A stretch of 64,000 nucleotides of DNA. Origin: Numida meleagris (taxonomy: Eukaryota; Chordata; Aves; Galliformes; Numididae). Each line of letters starts with the position of its first letter. Within the stretch, counting starts at the first letter, position 1. The stretch is from contig NC_034421.1 of the NCBI RefSeq assembly GCF_002078875.1, forward strand, positions 2,853,076 through 2,917,075, given 5' to 3'. Below are positions 23,182-34,929 of this stretch, piece after piece. Both the position numbers and the translations under genes were made by a program. The notes under the pieces are model-generated. The model did not search any database. It worked only from the letters and a program-made list of their open reading frames with translations, and had not been told where the DNA came from.

Positions 23182-23392
23182 GTCTTTGCCCTCATTTATC
23201 TCTTCTTTCCCTTTCTCTTCCTCTTTTTATCTTTTTTTTTTTGTCCTTATCCTACTGCACATCACTCTCTTTTTCACCCCCTTCCACTATCTCCTCCATC
23301 ATTTATCACCCCTCTGCACATCTCTACTTCTCCTCTCTCCCCCTCTTGCCCTCTTCTGCCTCATTTTCCTACGTGTTTCTTTCCCATCTCAA
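23182..23392. repeat. Long pyrimidine-rich tract
   Basis: Roughly 210 bases on the plus strand are overwhelmingly C and T, with a T12 core near 23232 and only scattered purines. Overlapping plus-strand frames rich in Ser/Phe/Leu/Pro are a product of this composition and are not genes. Such tracts can form triplex DNA or act as long splice-acceptor pyrimidine tracts. Confidence 0.75.
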
Positions 23393-23399
23393 ATACTCC

Positions 23400-26100
23400 A
23401 TGCCTTTTCTTGCTGTGCCTAGCAGTTTGATATCCTCACCTGTAATAGCTTGCTAAAGCAGTAATTCTACAAGAGACCCTTAAAAAACCCAAAGCCTTGG
23501 TGGCCAGCATAACTCACCTTTTAACATGGCTTCCCCTTGATCAGGGATTCATTTCAGCCAGGATTTTCATGTGCACAGCTCTGCCGCTCTGTTAGTAACA
23601 AAAAAAGAACGATTCCTGCAACAGGTGAATATATTTCACGGCTCTGACAAGCCGGATATTTTCCCCACTTCCCACAGGTACATGGGGAGATTTAATCAGC
23701 TACCACTTCTCGTGTTGAGTGTGTGCTTAAAGGATTGTGTTACATACCCGTATCTGTGCAGAGATCTCCTGGGGAATGCCCTTGTTCCCCAGCAGGGTAT
23801 TCCCATGGTGTCTTGGCAGTATCCCGAGGACTTTTCCTCTCTGGAGAGATGCTGTGCAGCAAGTTTGGAGCTGACGTCCTGTTATCTCAGGTGGTGGGTT
23901 GATGTTCCTAAATACTCTGCTCGTGTTGTCAGTGCCAGTCCCTGCTCTGACCAGCTCAGATGCTCGGACCTGGCTACTGGAGTCTCTCCTGTCAGCCCTT
24001 CTAAGCAGTGCCTGCTCAGGTGAGAGCCCAGTGTTGGCAGTGCCCCTTCTCTGGGCTCTCAGAGTGCAGACTTCCATAATCCTAAAGGAAAAGGAGAAGC
24101 TCCTTTGTCCTTTCCTCTCTAGTCTCTATTGATCGTGGCTGTGCCTTTGTATTGTGTTTAAATCTATGCACATCTGTTAGTAAATGAAATATGCAGAGGG
24201 GAATACTGGGAACTTACACCTGACTTGCACCTCCAGCAGGACCTGCCATTAGCAAATATCAATCTCCTGAAGTCCTCCCTGTCACCACTCCCCTATGGGA
24301 GTGCAGTGGCAATAGGCAGTGAGCAGCCCTCGGAGCCAGGCCCAGAACAGCAAGCAGCAAGTAAAAGGCTGCCAGTTCCTGGTTTGGGGTTGCCAGTTAA
24401 TCCCAGGGTGGAGAGCCCAGGTTTCATTGTTTCTAGTGGGCTGGTGAGCAATGGCAGTGAGCGGAGAGGTGTGACTTGCAAATCTTCCTGCCAGGCTCTT
24501 TTCTGAGCAGCACAAATCTGGATTAACCCCCTGCCATGTTGCCAGGTTTAGACACAGAAGATGGAGTAGGGCTTAATATGGCATGTCCAGTGCCAGATAT
24601 TGGAAAATCTCTAAACACAATGCAAGCATGGAGCTACAGGGCAGCTCTGCTCTTTCTGTTCCACACACGGGAAGGCCATGGGCCTGAGAAGGGGTGAAGT
24701 TTCCACACAAATCACCTCAGAGGCCATAATTCAGTTTTCTATTTACAAAGCTCTGAGACAATGGTTCCCTGTGCTCCACTGGCAAAATTGTAGAAATTAT
24801 AAGTTTTTTCTAAGAGAACAATCCAAAAGGTAATGAAGTCAATGGCCACCCCTTGTCATGAATCTTGTAGCTTTGGGATTACTGCTTGGAACAGAGCGAA
24901 AACATTTGATTTAGGACTGAGATGTAGAAACCTTCAGGAGCAAACAGAGGCAATAATTCCATGACAATGCACACTGTTGCTCAAAGGAGGGGTCTGAACT
25001 TTTAGCCTCTCCACTCCCCTGAGAGAGCGTGATCCAACAGAGACCTCGCTCGTTAGTAGTTAGACCTCAACACAATGGCATTTCTCAATAGCAAAATCTA
25101 TCCAGCTCCATTCAAGACAAGGTCTTCAGCAAAGAAGATGGCTGGGTGGTGAGGAGAGAGTCTGCAGATAGAAAGGAAATGTACCAAAAGATTGTGGTAA
25201 GATGTATTAGCTTGCTAGATGGGTTGTGAGTTGTCCTTCATGCGTTACTGAGTGCAGCAGTGGTTGCCATCTGGCTCACCTTCATCATCTTAATGATCCT
25301 CACGGAGACAGCTGCAAAGGGTCAAGAATCCCTGTTTGAGGGACCAGTACCCGGGCAGAAACTGGCCTGGGGAAGTCTGTGGCCTACTTTTATACTTCAG
25401 TGTGGTGCCAATACTCCCTTCACCAGCACTGTCAGACCAGTGTTTCAGGGCATCCAGAGATTCTACAGCATGCTGACCAGCAGGATCCAGGTTTGAATGC
25501 CAGCATTAAATACCTACAGCTGCTTGGACAGACCATGCAAAATGTGATAGAATCAAGCTCTTTTGAATAGTGGCAGCTGGACTGGCTGGGGGCAGTGGGC
25601 ATGAAAGCAGCTTGGGAGGTTCAGGTTGGGTGTGTGCAAAGAGATGTGCACTAGGAGTGCGGTGCACCACCAGGACGAGTGGCCAAAGAGGCTGTGAGAT
25701 CTCCAGTGCGCATCCACACTAAGCCGTGGTCGGTAAAATCTTAGAGATGATATTGAAGTTAACTGAGAAGGGATCTCATTCCCACATCTGAAGGGCAGGG
25801 AGGGGACTGTCACCTGCCCTTCTCCTCAATGGCATGACTGGAACAGACTTGCCAGCCTGAAAAGTTGTGTACTTGAATGCTGAGAAGAGAGCCGGGCCTG
25901 GAATGTCACCTGATTATAGCTGATAAGTGAGGTTTGTTACAGAGAAGCAGGTCTATCTGTCTCTTTGCTCCTGAGGGGACAAGCTCTTCAGCAAAAAAAA
26001 TGAGCAGGAATGGCTGGGGGATTTTAATGGAGTTAACTGAAATTTCCACCAGGGAGTTTAAGTGTTGGCATTTAGCTGAAGAGGAGAAAACATCTAGTTT
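23400..26100. other. Non-coding stretch; no gene seen
   Basis: Mixed sequence with short frames and no recognised repeat. Nothing here exceeds what chance frames would give. Confidence 0.45.
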
Positions 26101-26107
26101 TCTTCTG

Positions 26108-26180
26108 GGAGGAAAAGCACACACACACAAATGCAAAAAAAAAAACCACAAAAAAACCCAACACCATCACCAAACAAGCC
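26108..26180. repeat. A/C-rich simple sequence with short (CA)n
   Basis: A (CA)6-type run is followed by A10 and A7 runs in AC-rich sequence, ending near AAACAAGCCAACCAAG. Low-complexity DNA. Confidence 0.75.
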
Positions 26181-27250
26181 AACCAAGAAAGCAGCATTTT
26201 CTGAGTGGGAGGAAGCAGCTCCTATGACATGGGATTGTGGTCTGTTGGGGTTGTGGCGGATGGACTAATACTCTCCTTTTGTGGAGGACAGCCTGGATAC
26301 TTTGAGGAGCTCATGGTGTCACAGAAGAGTGACTCTGTGTGTGTGGGCCACGTGACATCAGTTGTCTTCTTGCACAGAATATATTTTATTCCAGAGTTTA
26401 TGAGGGCTGATGTGGTGGTGGCTGGCCTGTTCCAGTCCCTGGAGCAAAAGGAATGGGTACATCTCAGTAATTACAGCTGGAGGGTCCTTCTATCAGAAAC
26501 AGCACTGCCTTTACCTCCCTGCTGGGAGAGGGACTCCCGTGCTTTGCTTAGTGGGCCGTGGCCCATTTTGTGGAGGCACCAGGCAGTACTAGCACTGCAA
26601 ACCCCAATTAGTTCTGGAAGCAGCACACACAGCATTGAACTCGCTGCTGTTTTGCTCCCCAAGGCAACAGCAGGGAAACCAGGCTTGCAAATGGGCTGTT
26701 CCCTGGGTGGGCGCTGAGCACACAGCCATGGTGGCCAAAGAGCCATTTTCAAACAGGTTTTGCTGCTGATACCAAGTTGTGCTGTCCTTGCTTCCTTCCA
26801 GGTTGTCTGGGGTGATGCTGGAGCTGTCCATGAGAGCTGTGTGGCTCCAGGACTGGCACATTCACCCACCTGTAGCCATCAGTCTCCTTTTCTCTTGCCT
26901 GGGTGTGAAACTCTTCCTCAAAATCTCCTTCTCTCATCTGGGCTGCAATGGGAAACAGGTGGAGCAGAGGGGCTGCTTAGTTATCAGAGAAACCCCTTAC
27001 TGGGATGCAGATTCAGGTGCAGGTGAGATGTCAGCAAATTGCACCAAACCTCTCTGTTTTGGACAGCATCACCCGACAGGAGCTGTGTTGTTGCAGATGC
27101 TCCTTTCCTGCAGCAGTGGTGCCCACCCCAGCCCAGTGCTGGCCCAGCAGCTCCCTGCCCTCTGGCTCGCTGCTCCCGGGGCTGTACTTCATTAGCGTCC
27201 TGATAAGTCGAGAGTTTGTTGCTGAGTCTTAAGAAATGGGCAAAAATGCC
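26181..27250. other. Non-coding stretch; no gene seen
   Basis: Several overlapping frames of 130-170 codons exist on both strands, none with domains or a consistent coding bias, so they are treated as chance. Confidence 0.45.
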
Positions 27251-27254
27251 AGTC

Positions 27255-27330
27255 CTTCATGCAAGAGTAAAAATAGCCCTAATAATTTAGGCAATTAGTT
27301 AATTAGCCTCATTTATTTGAAAGCACAGAG
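27255..27330. promoter_or_regulatory. Homeodomain-word cluster
   Basis: TAATAATTTAGGCAATTAG followed by TTAATTAGCCTCATTTATTT places four TAAT-type cores within 50 bases. Enhancer-like. Confidence 0.3.
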
Positions 27331-29880
27331 TGGCGTGGGAAGACTTTGCCACTGTTTTTGTTAAGCTTTTTTCCATTCACTTTGTTTGCTTCTCCCTTGC
27401 CATTTTCTCTGCTCCCTGACATAGATACAGCGACTTGAGATGATTTAATGTGGTGTATGCAAGCCAGAGCAGGATGCTGCATGGAGCAGGGGCAATGCTG
27501 CAGGGAGGCAGGCACCAAGCTCACTGTGTTATCATCTCATATAGGGAAGCAGGTGGCTTCTTTCCATGCTGCACATTCCCTGACTCACCTGTGTCCCTTC
27601 AACACAGGTAAATGCTGTGACACATTCAGGATGACTCACGTATCTAAATGCCTGTGAGCTGGTCACTGGCTGGGATGGAGCTGCACTCAGCATCTTTTGG
27701 CACTAAGATTTCAGTTTTTAGGGCTTTTTGCACCTCAAAGAGGAACCTTACCAGTCAAAGGCGGTCCAAGAAGAGCTCATTTGTAGCATCCTCTGCTTGT
27801 GCCCTGCTCCACCACATTGGTCCTTATCTAGTCCTTAGACTGAAACGGACAGGGAAAAGAGTCAAGATAAAACAGGCATTTACAGGGGGAAAGAAGGATG
27901 CCACAGTGGCACAAGGGTCGAGGCGAGGGGAGCAAGCTGCTCCTTGCCCAGCATCCCCGTGCCAGCCCTCTCCCAGGCAGGCGCTGCCAGCAGAGCGGGA
28001 CGAAGTGGTAATGCTCTCCCAGGTAACTGTCACACTTAATCCCAGGAACAAGCACAAGCAGATGCTTGAAAAGAGCTTGACAGCCTGAATGGCTCAGAAT
28101 TCAATTTTTAAGGCAGGGTGCTCTGTGTTAAGCAGGGAAAAAGAGAGATTTGTGCTGCTGAAGGAGCAAGAGGCAGAGAAGTGTGGAAATCAGCCCTGTG
28201 AGCCAGTCCCTGCGTGCAATGGAAGAGATGCACCGTGCTCACCTGTGGAGGAGAGTGTTTTGCTTGGATTGCTGTTGCATGGAGGACATCAAGGGAGGTT
28301 TTATATCTCCAGATCCTGTACCCTGCTCAAGTCCTGCCCCCCTAGCAGTGGGGGAGTCCACACCGAGATCTCATAGTGAGCAGGACATCCTCCTGGATGG
28401 ATGGTGGCATCCATCTCCATCCTGGCAGAGGCACGTGCTGCAGTCTTGTATGTTGCTGAGTATTTGGGGCCTTTCTCAGCATCCAAACCAGGGCAATTTC
28501 ATTGTGGTTCAGCACGCGCAGCCATCATTAGGGACAAGAACTGTGTTGGCAATGAGGGGAGATGGGGCAGGGACTGCCCAGCAAGGGCCTGGAGCCTCCC
28601 AAAGATACCTAGGAGTCGCACGGGCCTGCTGGGGAAGAGTGATCCCCTCACTCAGCAGCCAGCCCTCCTGCACTAGGTGTGAGGACAGCTGGTGGTCGGC
28701 TCCAACTGCCCTCCCCTGCCTCTGGATAACACAAGTTGCATCTCCCATGCGTTATTCACAGGGGGAGCTGAATGAAACGTCTTGCTGATTTATTTCTGAA
28801 GATATTAGATCTTCTCAGGTTGTTCATCTTCTCCAGAAATGACAGCTCCCAGGCACCTGGGGATAAATGGTGCCTTGGAACAATTCCGTTGTTTCTATTC
28901 CAGGCAACAGGAATTCCTCAGATCTTGACATCAGTCCCCAAACCCCAGCATGTTAGCATAACCTCCAGACAGCTCTGAGCTTCTTGACCCAGAAAAAGGA
29001 CGGGATTTATTGTGGACCCTGGGAGAGTGGTGTCCTTGTGACTCTACCCTGCTGACATCCCGTGCTCCTCCCGCAGAATGGGCTGGAATCTTCTTGTCGA
29101 ATCAGCTCTCCGTCAGCAAATGCCACATCCACGGACGGGGCTTCTGTGTGTGAAATCAAATCAATGTTGATTAATTTTCATTTTGGAAAAGAGGACAAAA
29201 AAAGACCCGTTAAAAATGTCAAGATGCCTTCTTTTCCATTCTTGCAAGAAGAGCTTCAGTTTTTTATCTCTTAATGACCTTTTGTTTAAAGCCTTTGTCT
29301 TTTATAAGAAGTATTCAAAAAGAGATGAAGCAAAATGAAGTGTTAAATATCTTCTGAAGCAAAACTTGGCCATTCCCATGACTTGATTTGTTTTTTTGTT
29401 GGTTTTTTTTTTTGACTTGAAGGGAGGAATTACATTTCTTTTCTCTCTGAATTTGTTGCCACAAGGAGCTCACAGCTGCGGGTGGAGGCTGGAGAAGGTG
29501 ACTCCGATGCGCAGGACACTGGAGCAAAGCATTCCCTGCTCATTTTTAGGGCTGGTTTCACACACATGAGGCATTTCTTTTCCTTTCTTCCTTCCTTTTT
29601 TAGTTTTTTTTTATTTTTGCCCTAATTTTGCATCAAGCTCTTGGATTCTTCAAAATCATTCATAAAAAAAAACTTATTTTTTTAAGTTTTCTCGAGTCCC
29701 CTGCTTCTAATAGAAAAAGCGTTCCCTCTGGTTTTGTTTCCCTTCCCTCATTTCCCTATTCTTTTCAGTCTAAGTAGAAAGTGTGATAGCAGGAGGGAAA
29801 AGAGAAAGGAGACGCTGAAGAAAACTGAACATTTCTAATTTCCACTTGAAAGACCCAGGGTTGAACTGGATAACATTCTT
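27331..29880. other. Non-coding stretch; AT-rich enhancer-like patch near 29.1 kb and T-rich run near 29.6 kb
   Basis: An acceptor-like CTCCTCCCGCAG ends at 29077. It is followed by about 70 bases of balanced sequence and then AAATCAATGTTGATTAATT (about 29156-29174), which contains a small AATCAA/TTGATT inverted repeat and PBX/HOX-like words. No donor in a sensible frame was found, so no exon is called. Bases 29575-29690 are T-rich low-complexity DNA. Confidence 0.4.
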
Positions 29881-29885
29881 TCAAC

Positions 29886-30791
29886 TTACTTAAAAAATAA
29901 ATTATAAAACCAGGAAAAAGTTTTGGCTGAAGGGAAAACGTAAATGCTCCACGTGAAAACGCTCTGAGGGACGATCAGTTCTTCCGAGCATTTCTCCTCC
30001 CCATCCTCGTGAGATTCCCTTAGTTTGATGTGGGCCCGGTACCGCTCCTCCCTGAGTTGCACGGAGTTAAAGCTGGAATAAAGCACCGTCTGCTGCTGGA
30101 ATAATGAACCCACACGGACAGTGATCACCTCCGGAGCTGGAATGTTGCCCATCAGCAGGGCATGAGCATTGCTTGTGCGCTTAATGAAATCTCCTGTCTT
30201 AATTGAGGCTATGAGGGACAGTTTCAAAGTCATCAAGCCTCTATTAGATCTGCCTCTCTGCGTTGCACGGAGCAGAGCTCTCCGTCTCCAGCTTGCTGTT
30301 GGCTCTCCTGGCACTGCATCCCCCACATATGTCTCTCGCTGGAATTCCTTCTCCCAGCCTCCAGCGCTTGTCTGTCTCCAACAAGTCGCGGCCGAACCCA
30401 AGGAACGCATTAGCTGCCTGACCTGGTTCCAGCCAGGTGTGAAGAGATGCGGTGGCTCTGGATCTGCTCCGCCCTTCCCAACCATGTGAGGAGAGGCAGA
30501 AGGCTGCTGCTCTCTCCACCAGTTCACATCATCCAAGTCTACTAAAAAATAAAAACGAAAACACCCCAGCAGGGATAGAAAGGGTGAGAGGATAGATAGG
30601 AGAGAGCCATTCGTGGGGAAAGCCAAGCAGGTTAAAAGACGTTTGCTGGGCTGAATGAGAGAAAGCCCTTCAATTAGCTGTGTGCCCCAGGAGCTGAGCA
30701 GGAAGAGAGAAAAGCTGAGATGCTCTTGCAGATGCAAGGGGAAACTGCTGACCTCAAGCCGGGAAGTGGGCTGGGAGTTGGGTATCCTCAT
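29886..30791 (-). other. Unexplained 301-codon open frame, coding status doubtful
   Basis: This is the longest ATG-initiated frame outside the CpG island. The N-terminal third is Leu/Phe/Ser-rich with a hydrophobic stretch (about residues 63-87), and the middle is Arg/Gly/Trp-rich. The C-terminal third (about residues 205-300) has a mixed composition with many charged residues, more protein-like. I recognise no domain. The DNA beneath the 3' half is CpG-retaining and enhancer-like, so it may be a conserved non-coding element that happens to lack stops. No promoter, splice pattern or homologue supports a gene. Confidence 0.15.
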
Positions 30792-31164
30792 CAGAGGGGC
30801 TCAGCACACGCTGCAAAGTGGTGCTGCAAGAGGGGACCACTTTTCCCTTTTTCCCAAGCTTTTCCTTTCCTGTGCTTTCTCTGAGGACTTCTGCAAACCT
30901 CAATCAGAGCATGAAAGGTCCAGTGCTCGTGTCTGGAGCATGTGCTGGGGAGGCTGTGGGGCTGCTGTGCAGATCATGGGGGGATCATCCCCCAGAGCCC
31001 ACCCCAGCCCTGCACCTCCCATCTATCCACCTCCCTGCCAGTGTTTTAGGGCATTTGTCACTGTTTTGAGAAGCCAGTGGGGCACCTGGGAAGGGAAGGA
31101 GCAGCTGTTCTGCCTCCTTGGGCTTGGAGCATCCACTCCTTGCGCGCACACACACAGGCTCCCT

Positions 31165-31265
31165 TCACCTAACAAACAATTATTTAACAAAGTATGCAAA
31201 TAGTATAATTACTGTTATTTGTTTAGCTGTTGTAAGTGTTTGAAATGTAAATGTCAACTTTGGGA
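31165..31265. promoter_or_regulatory. AT-rich enhancer-like patch
   Basis: ACAATTATTTAACAAAG, TATGCAAATAG (POU octamer-like) and TATAATTACTGTTATTTG lie within 60 bases. The patch precedes a (CT)n tract. Confidence 0.3.
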
Positions 31266-31299
31266 TTTTTGCAGGGTACGCACGTGCTGTTGTTGGCCT

Positions 31300-31317
31300 T
31301 CTCTCTCTCTCTCTCTC
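31300..31317. repeat. (CT)n microsatellite
   Basis: Nine uninterrupted CT units in an otherwise unique stretch. Confidence 0.85.
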
Positions 31318-31399
31318 GTGTTCTCCCTGGATTACAATTTGATGAATTTCTCCTCGTCCTAGGGAAATAAAAAAATAGAGCTAATGTGATTTCTCTGCG

Positions 31400-32950
31400 A
31401 TTACAGCAGAAGACGCTCAAGAGGGGATTACTCACGGTAACTTCTCTTAGCAGCTCTGAGTGGGAGGCAGGATTCATTACACCGAGCAGAGAAACAAAGA
31501 GGGAGCGTCGTGCCGTTGGCTGCGTGATGCTCCCAGTGGGGCCAGGGCTTCCCTCCTGGGAGCGGGCAGCAGCGCTGGGACATCTGCAGAAGGTTTGCAG
31601 GGTCCTGCTCCTGTCTTGCTGTAATTTGTTGTGCAGTCTGAAACATGGTTTTTCAGGAGGTGATGTTTTCTGTGCAGTAGGCTGGAGGAATGGAGATTAC
31701 CTCGTGGCTGCCCTGGTATGGGTTTACCCTGAGCCCTGGTGCTCAGCAAAGGGCACATCCCACCATCATCCATCTTGGCTGAGATTTTGATGTAAACCGA
31801 GCACTGGGATGGTCATCCCCACATCACAGTTCAAGCAGCTGATCCAAGGTTTGGTACCATCACCATTGCAGGGCTTGTGCAGCATGTCAGTGCTAATGAG
31901 CAGGTTTTTCAAAACTGGTCTCAGCTGCTGGTCCATACTGGGAGTGCTGTTACAGGCAGGACAACGCCATGTGACTGCAGCACCTCTGCTGCTGGCTCAC
32001 AGCACCCCAAAACCACCAGGGAGGGACTCAGCCATCCCCAGGCTTGAAACCTTTTCCAGATGCTCAGCTCCAGGATGAATCCCTTTGGATGCACCAGCTG
32101 GCAGCAGGTCTGGCACCAGCTTTCTGTTCACTTGGCTATAAAGCCAGCCAGGTTGTCGGAGCAAAAATGGAAAGGCTGCATCACTGCCCTGCACCCACCC
32201 AGCAGCCCCTCTCTGTGCAGCATGCCAGGATGCGGAGCTCTTGGTTTTCAGGAGAACCCCAGGGCAGCAAGGGGATGAAAGGCTTCTATCCCCAGTGCAA
32301 ACCATGGGAACTGGAGAGGGGGGACCAAGTGGTGAACACAGCAGAGGTGGAGTTGGGGCACTGTGGTGAGCACAGGCTCTCTGGGCAAACTTCCAGTGCT
32401 CTGCTCCCAGTGCAGGTACCTGCAGCCCCAGGCAATGCCACCACTCTCCAAACTCTTGCCCCAGGTGGTTGGGCCATGGGGTGAAACGGGCCAGCTGCTT
32501 TTTTCTTAATTACAAATACAAGAATCCAGTGACCTTCAGCAGATTTCATAGCCCAGCAGGCTCATGTAATTGAAGCTGGTGATGATTTGTCATGGCTCTA
32601 GACTCTCCCTATCTATTTCACTCCCTCTTGCTCCCTCAGTCTCTCTTATTCCATGTTTCTCTTTCTTTCCCCATCATCTCATTACCTCTGTACCTCTTAC
32701 TCTCAGCCAAAGCCCTCCCCAGCATGTGGAGGCACCTCTGGATCTATTCATCTTCAGGGGATTCGGGCTTTGCCTTTTGCAGTACTTTCTCCACATCTAT
32801 TATCCAGCACAGACTCTCTCTTCCCTTGACCAGGAGTCTTCCACCCACCAGAAAATTCCAGCTCCAGGAGTTATCATAAGTAATGCATCGTTGCTGTCAA
32901 TAACCCCAAAGCAGACTGAGCTCCGATTCCCAACTTCTCACCCGCCATCA
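31400..32950. other. Non-coding stretch; no gene seen
   Basis: GC-moderate sequence with short frames on both strands and no recognised repeat or domain. Confidence 0.45.
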
Positions 32951-32954
32951 GGTG

Positions 32955-33240
32955 AAAGTTGATGCAACATCATCATTTTTATTTAAATTCCCTTGTAGGT
33001 GGCAGGTTCAATGCTATTAGCATATTTCAATTCAAGCCATTCTTATTTTAATTAGCCTTAAGTAATTAGTTCTAATTCATCGCCATTTTTTGCTCTGCAT
33101 ATTTTGGGTTATTTACTTCCCCTGCTAAGTAACAATTTGATGTAATTATGTGCTACTCATTCTTTCTATTTACATATGCTCACTCACTCAGATTTCCTCG
33201 TTGAAATTTCAACAGATCCTTTGAATTCCCTTTTTAATTG
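32955..33240. promoter_or_regulatory. Strong enhancer-like AT-rich block with 14-base palindrome
   Basis: Nearly 290 bases of unbroken AT-rich DNA carry TTTTAATTAGCC, AAGTAATTAGTTC, GATGTAATTATG and further TAAT cores, plus POU-like TTAGCATATTTC. GTTGAAATTTCAAC at 33200-33213 is a perfect palindrome. This is one of the best candidates in the window for a deeply conserved regulatory element. Confidence 0.4.
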
Positions 33241-34239
33241 TTTTCAGAGTTGTCAGTGGTGTGGAAATTGTGGGGTGGCGAGAGAATCGATTCTCTTCTG
33301 TGGACAGCCCTGGTGCCAGAGGCAGTGACAGCGCGTGGGAGCACCTGGGCTGGCAGTAGGCCGCTCTTGGCAGGAAAGGTTCATTGCCAGGCTTTGTTTC
33401 TGGGAGGATGGATTCACATATGAAAGGAGCTTGGGGACCATAGCCAATTCTGCGTCTTTCTCCTGGGCTGTGTTAGCCCTGATGCCAAAGGGACCAGTCG
33501 TTGTTGCCGATTCCATTTGTTTTCTTTGCACAGAAAAAGATGTTTGCAAATGGCCTGGATTTCCAGAAGGGCTGCACTTCCATCCCTAAAAGAACAGCTC
33601 CTAAAATGCTGTATTTTCTTATTTGATATTTTGAGCAAATGTTGTGTGTGTATACCTCAGTTTCTTATCTTGAATGTACTTATATCTTGGCAATCATTAT
33701 CATTAGTCCTCCCAAGGACCATATTTTTGTCTTCAGCCTCTTTCCTCAAGGATTGCCCTTCTCTTAGCACCTTCTCCATAGCTGAGATTCTCAGAGGCTC
33801 ACAGTTCATCTATCTGAAGCTTTTCGCTGATCATCTGGTCTAAAACCACCTCTTTCACTCCCTTAAAGCTCGGTTCTGAGCAGCCTCTCTTAACATGCCT
33901 TCCTACAAAAGTGTGGATTTCATGTTCATGCAGAGTGTGTGCATACATATGTGTATATCCCTAGCAACTTTTAAGTGCATTATCCAACTCCAGCCAAACC
34001 TGATAGAGGAAAGCTGTCTCAAAAATAGCAAGTTCCCTGAAGGTTTGAGCAGATAGGCAGGGGTAGAAGAGAGATGCCCTACTTCTACTGAGGAAAAGCT
34101 GCCATGGTGTGCTGAGCCTTCACTGGATGCTGGAGAATCCATCTGGGAGAACATCACTCCCATCAGCGCACACACCTTCTCCACCAACCATGTCAATCAA
34201 GCTCACGGCAAGCAGTATTTCCTGCTTCTGGTGCTTGTG

Positions 34240-34430
34240 GAACTATGTGTTTTCTTCAACTAAATTCTAATTCCCACTAAATTCTTATCAGCCCTTTGAA
34301 TCCATGTACCATTAGCAAATGCTGCTTGCTTCATGAATATGCATGTTCACAATGTGTAGCATTGGCTTAACCGCTCCCATTGAAGTTGATAATAAAACTC
34401 CTGCTGACTTCAAAGAGAACAGTGTCAGGC
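34240..34430. repeat. Possible ancient amniote repeat relic
   Basis: The phrase CCCATTGAAGTTGATAATAA followed by CTCCTGCTGACTTCAAAGAG resembles a common decayed sauropsid repeat of the form CCATTGAAGTCAATGG...TGACTTCAATGGGAG. The upstream part is AT-rich and may be unique sequence. Divergence is high, so assignment is tentative. Confidence 0.35.
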
Positions 34431-34830
34431 AATGCCATGCACTTCGGAAAATCCCACCCCTGGTTGTTATTTTATTTTTAACACATCTACTCAGGAGCTG
34501 TGGGATGGAGCTAAATACTCAAGAATGAGGAAAGAGAAGAAAAAGAAAAGATCAAACAGGCGAAAATGAGAACCTGGATTCTGAAGTATTTCCCTGGGTC
34601 TGAAGCTTACAGCAGAGCATTTCTCCTTTTGTGTGAGGGAGGGTCACAAGCTGCCACCTCAAGGCACAAGGGAGCACACCTCAGACTGGCTGCCTTCCAT
34701 GATCTGCTCATGGAGGCCATTGAAACAACGCAAGGCCTGGGGCCTTCATCAAGTCTACACAAGCCCACGGGTTGCAGTGGAATTGCTCCTCTAATTTCTG
34801 TTCCAACACTGGCAGATTATCACTCTCAGA

Positions 34831-34921
34831 CATAGGGTTTGGGATTTGGGTGGCCCTGTGTGGGACTAGGGGTTGGATTTGATGGTCCTCGTGGGTCCCA
34901 TCCAGCTCAGGATATTCAGTG
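34831..34921 (+). mobile_element. CR1 LINE 3' end fragment
   Basis: TGGCCCTGTGTGGGACTAGG, GGTTGGATTTGATGGTCCTC and GTGGGTCCCATCCAGCTCAG, ending in GATATTC, match the canonical avian CR1 3' region (TTGGACTTGATGATCC...CTTCCAACTCAG). The copy is truncated at both ends, including most of the octamer tail, and is non-coding. Confidence 0.8.
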
Positions 34922-34929
34922 AGAAGCAC

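Noticed and set aside
23008..23430. Frames rich in Ser/Phe/Leu resembling membrane segments
   Set aside because: The hydrophobic composition is a direct product of the CT-rich tract.
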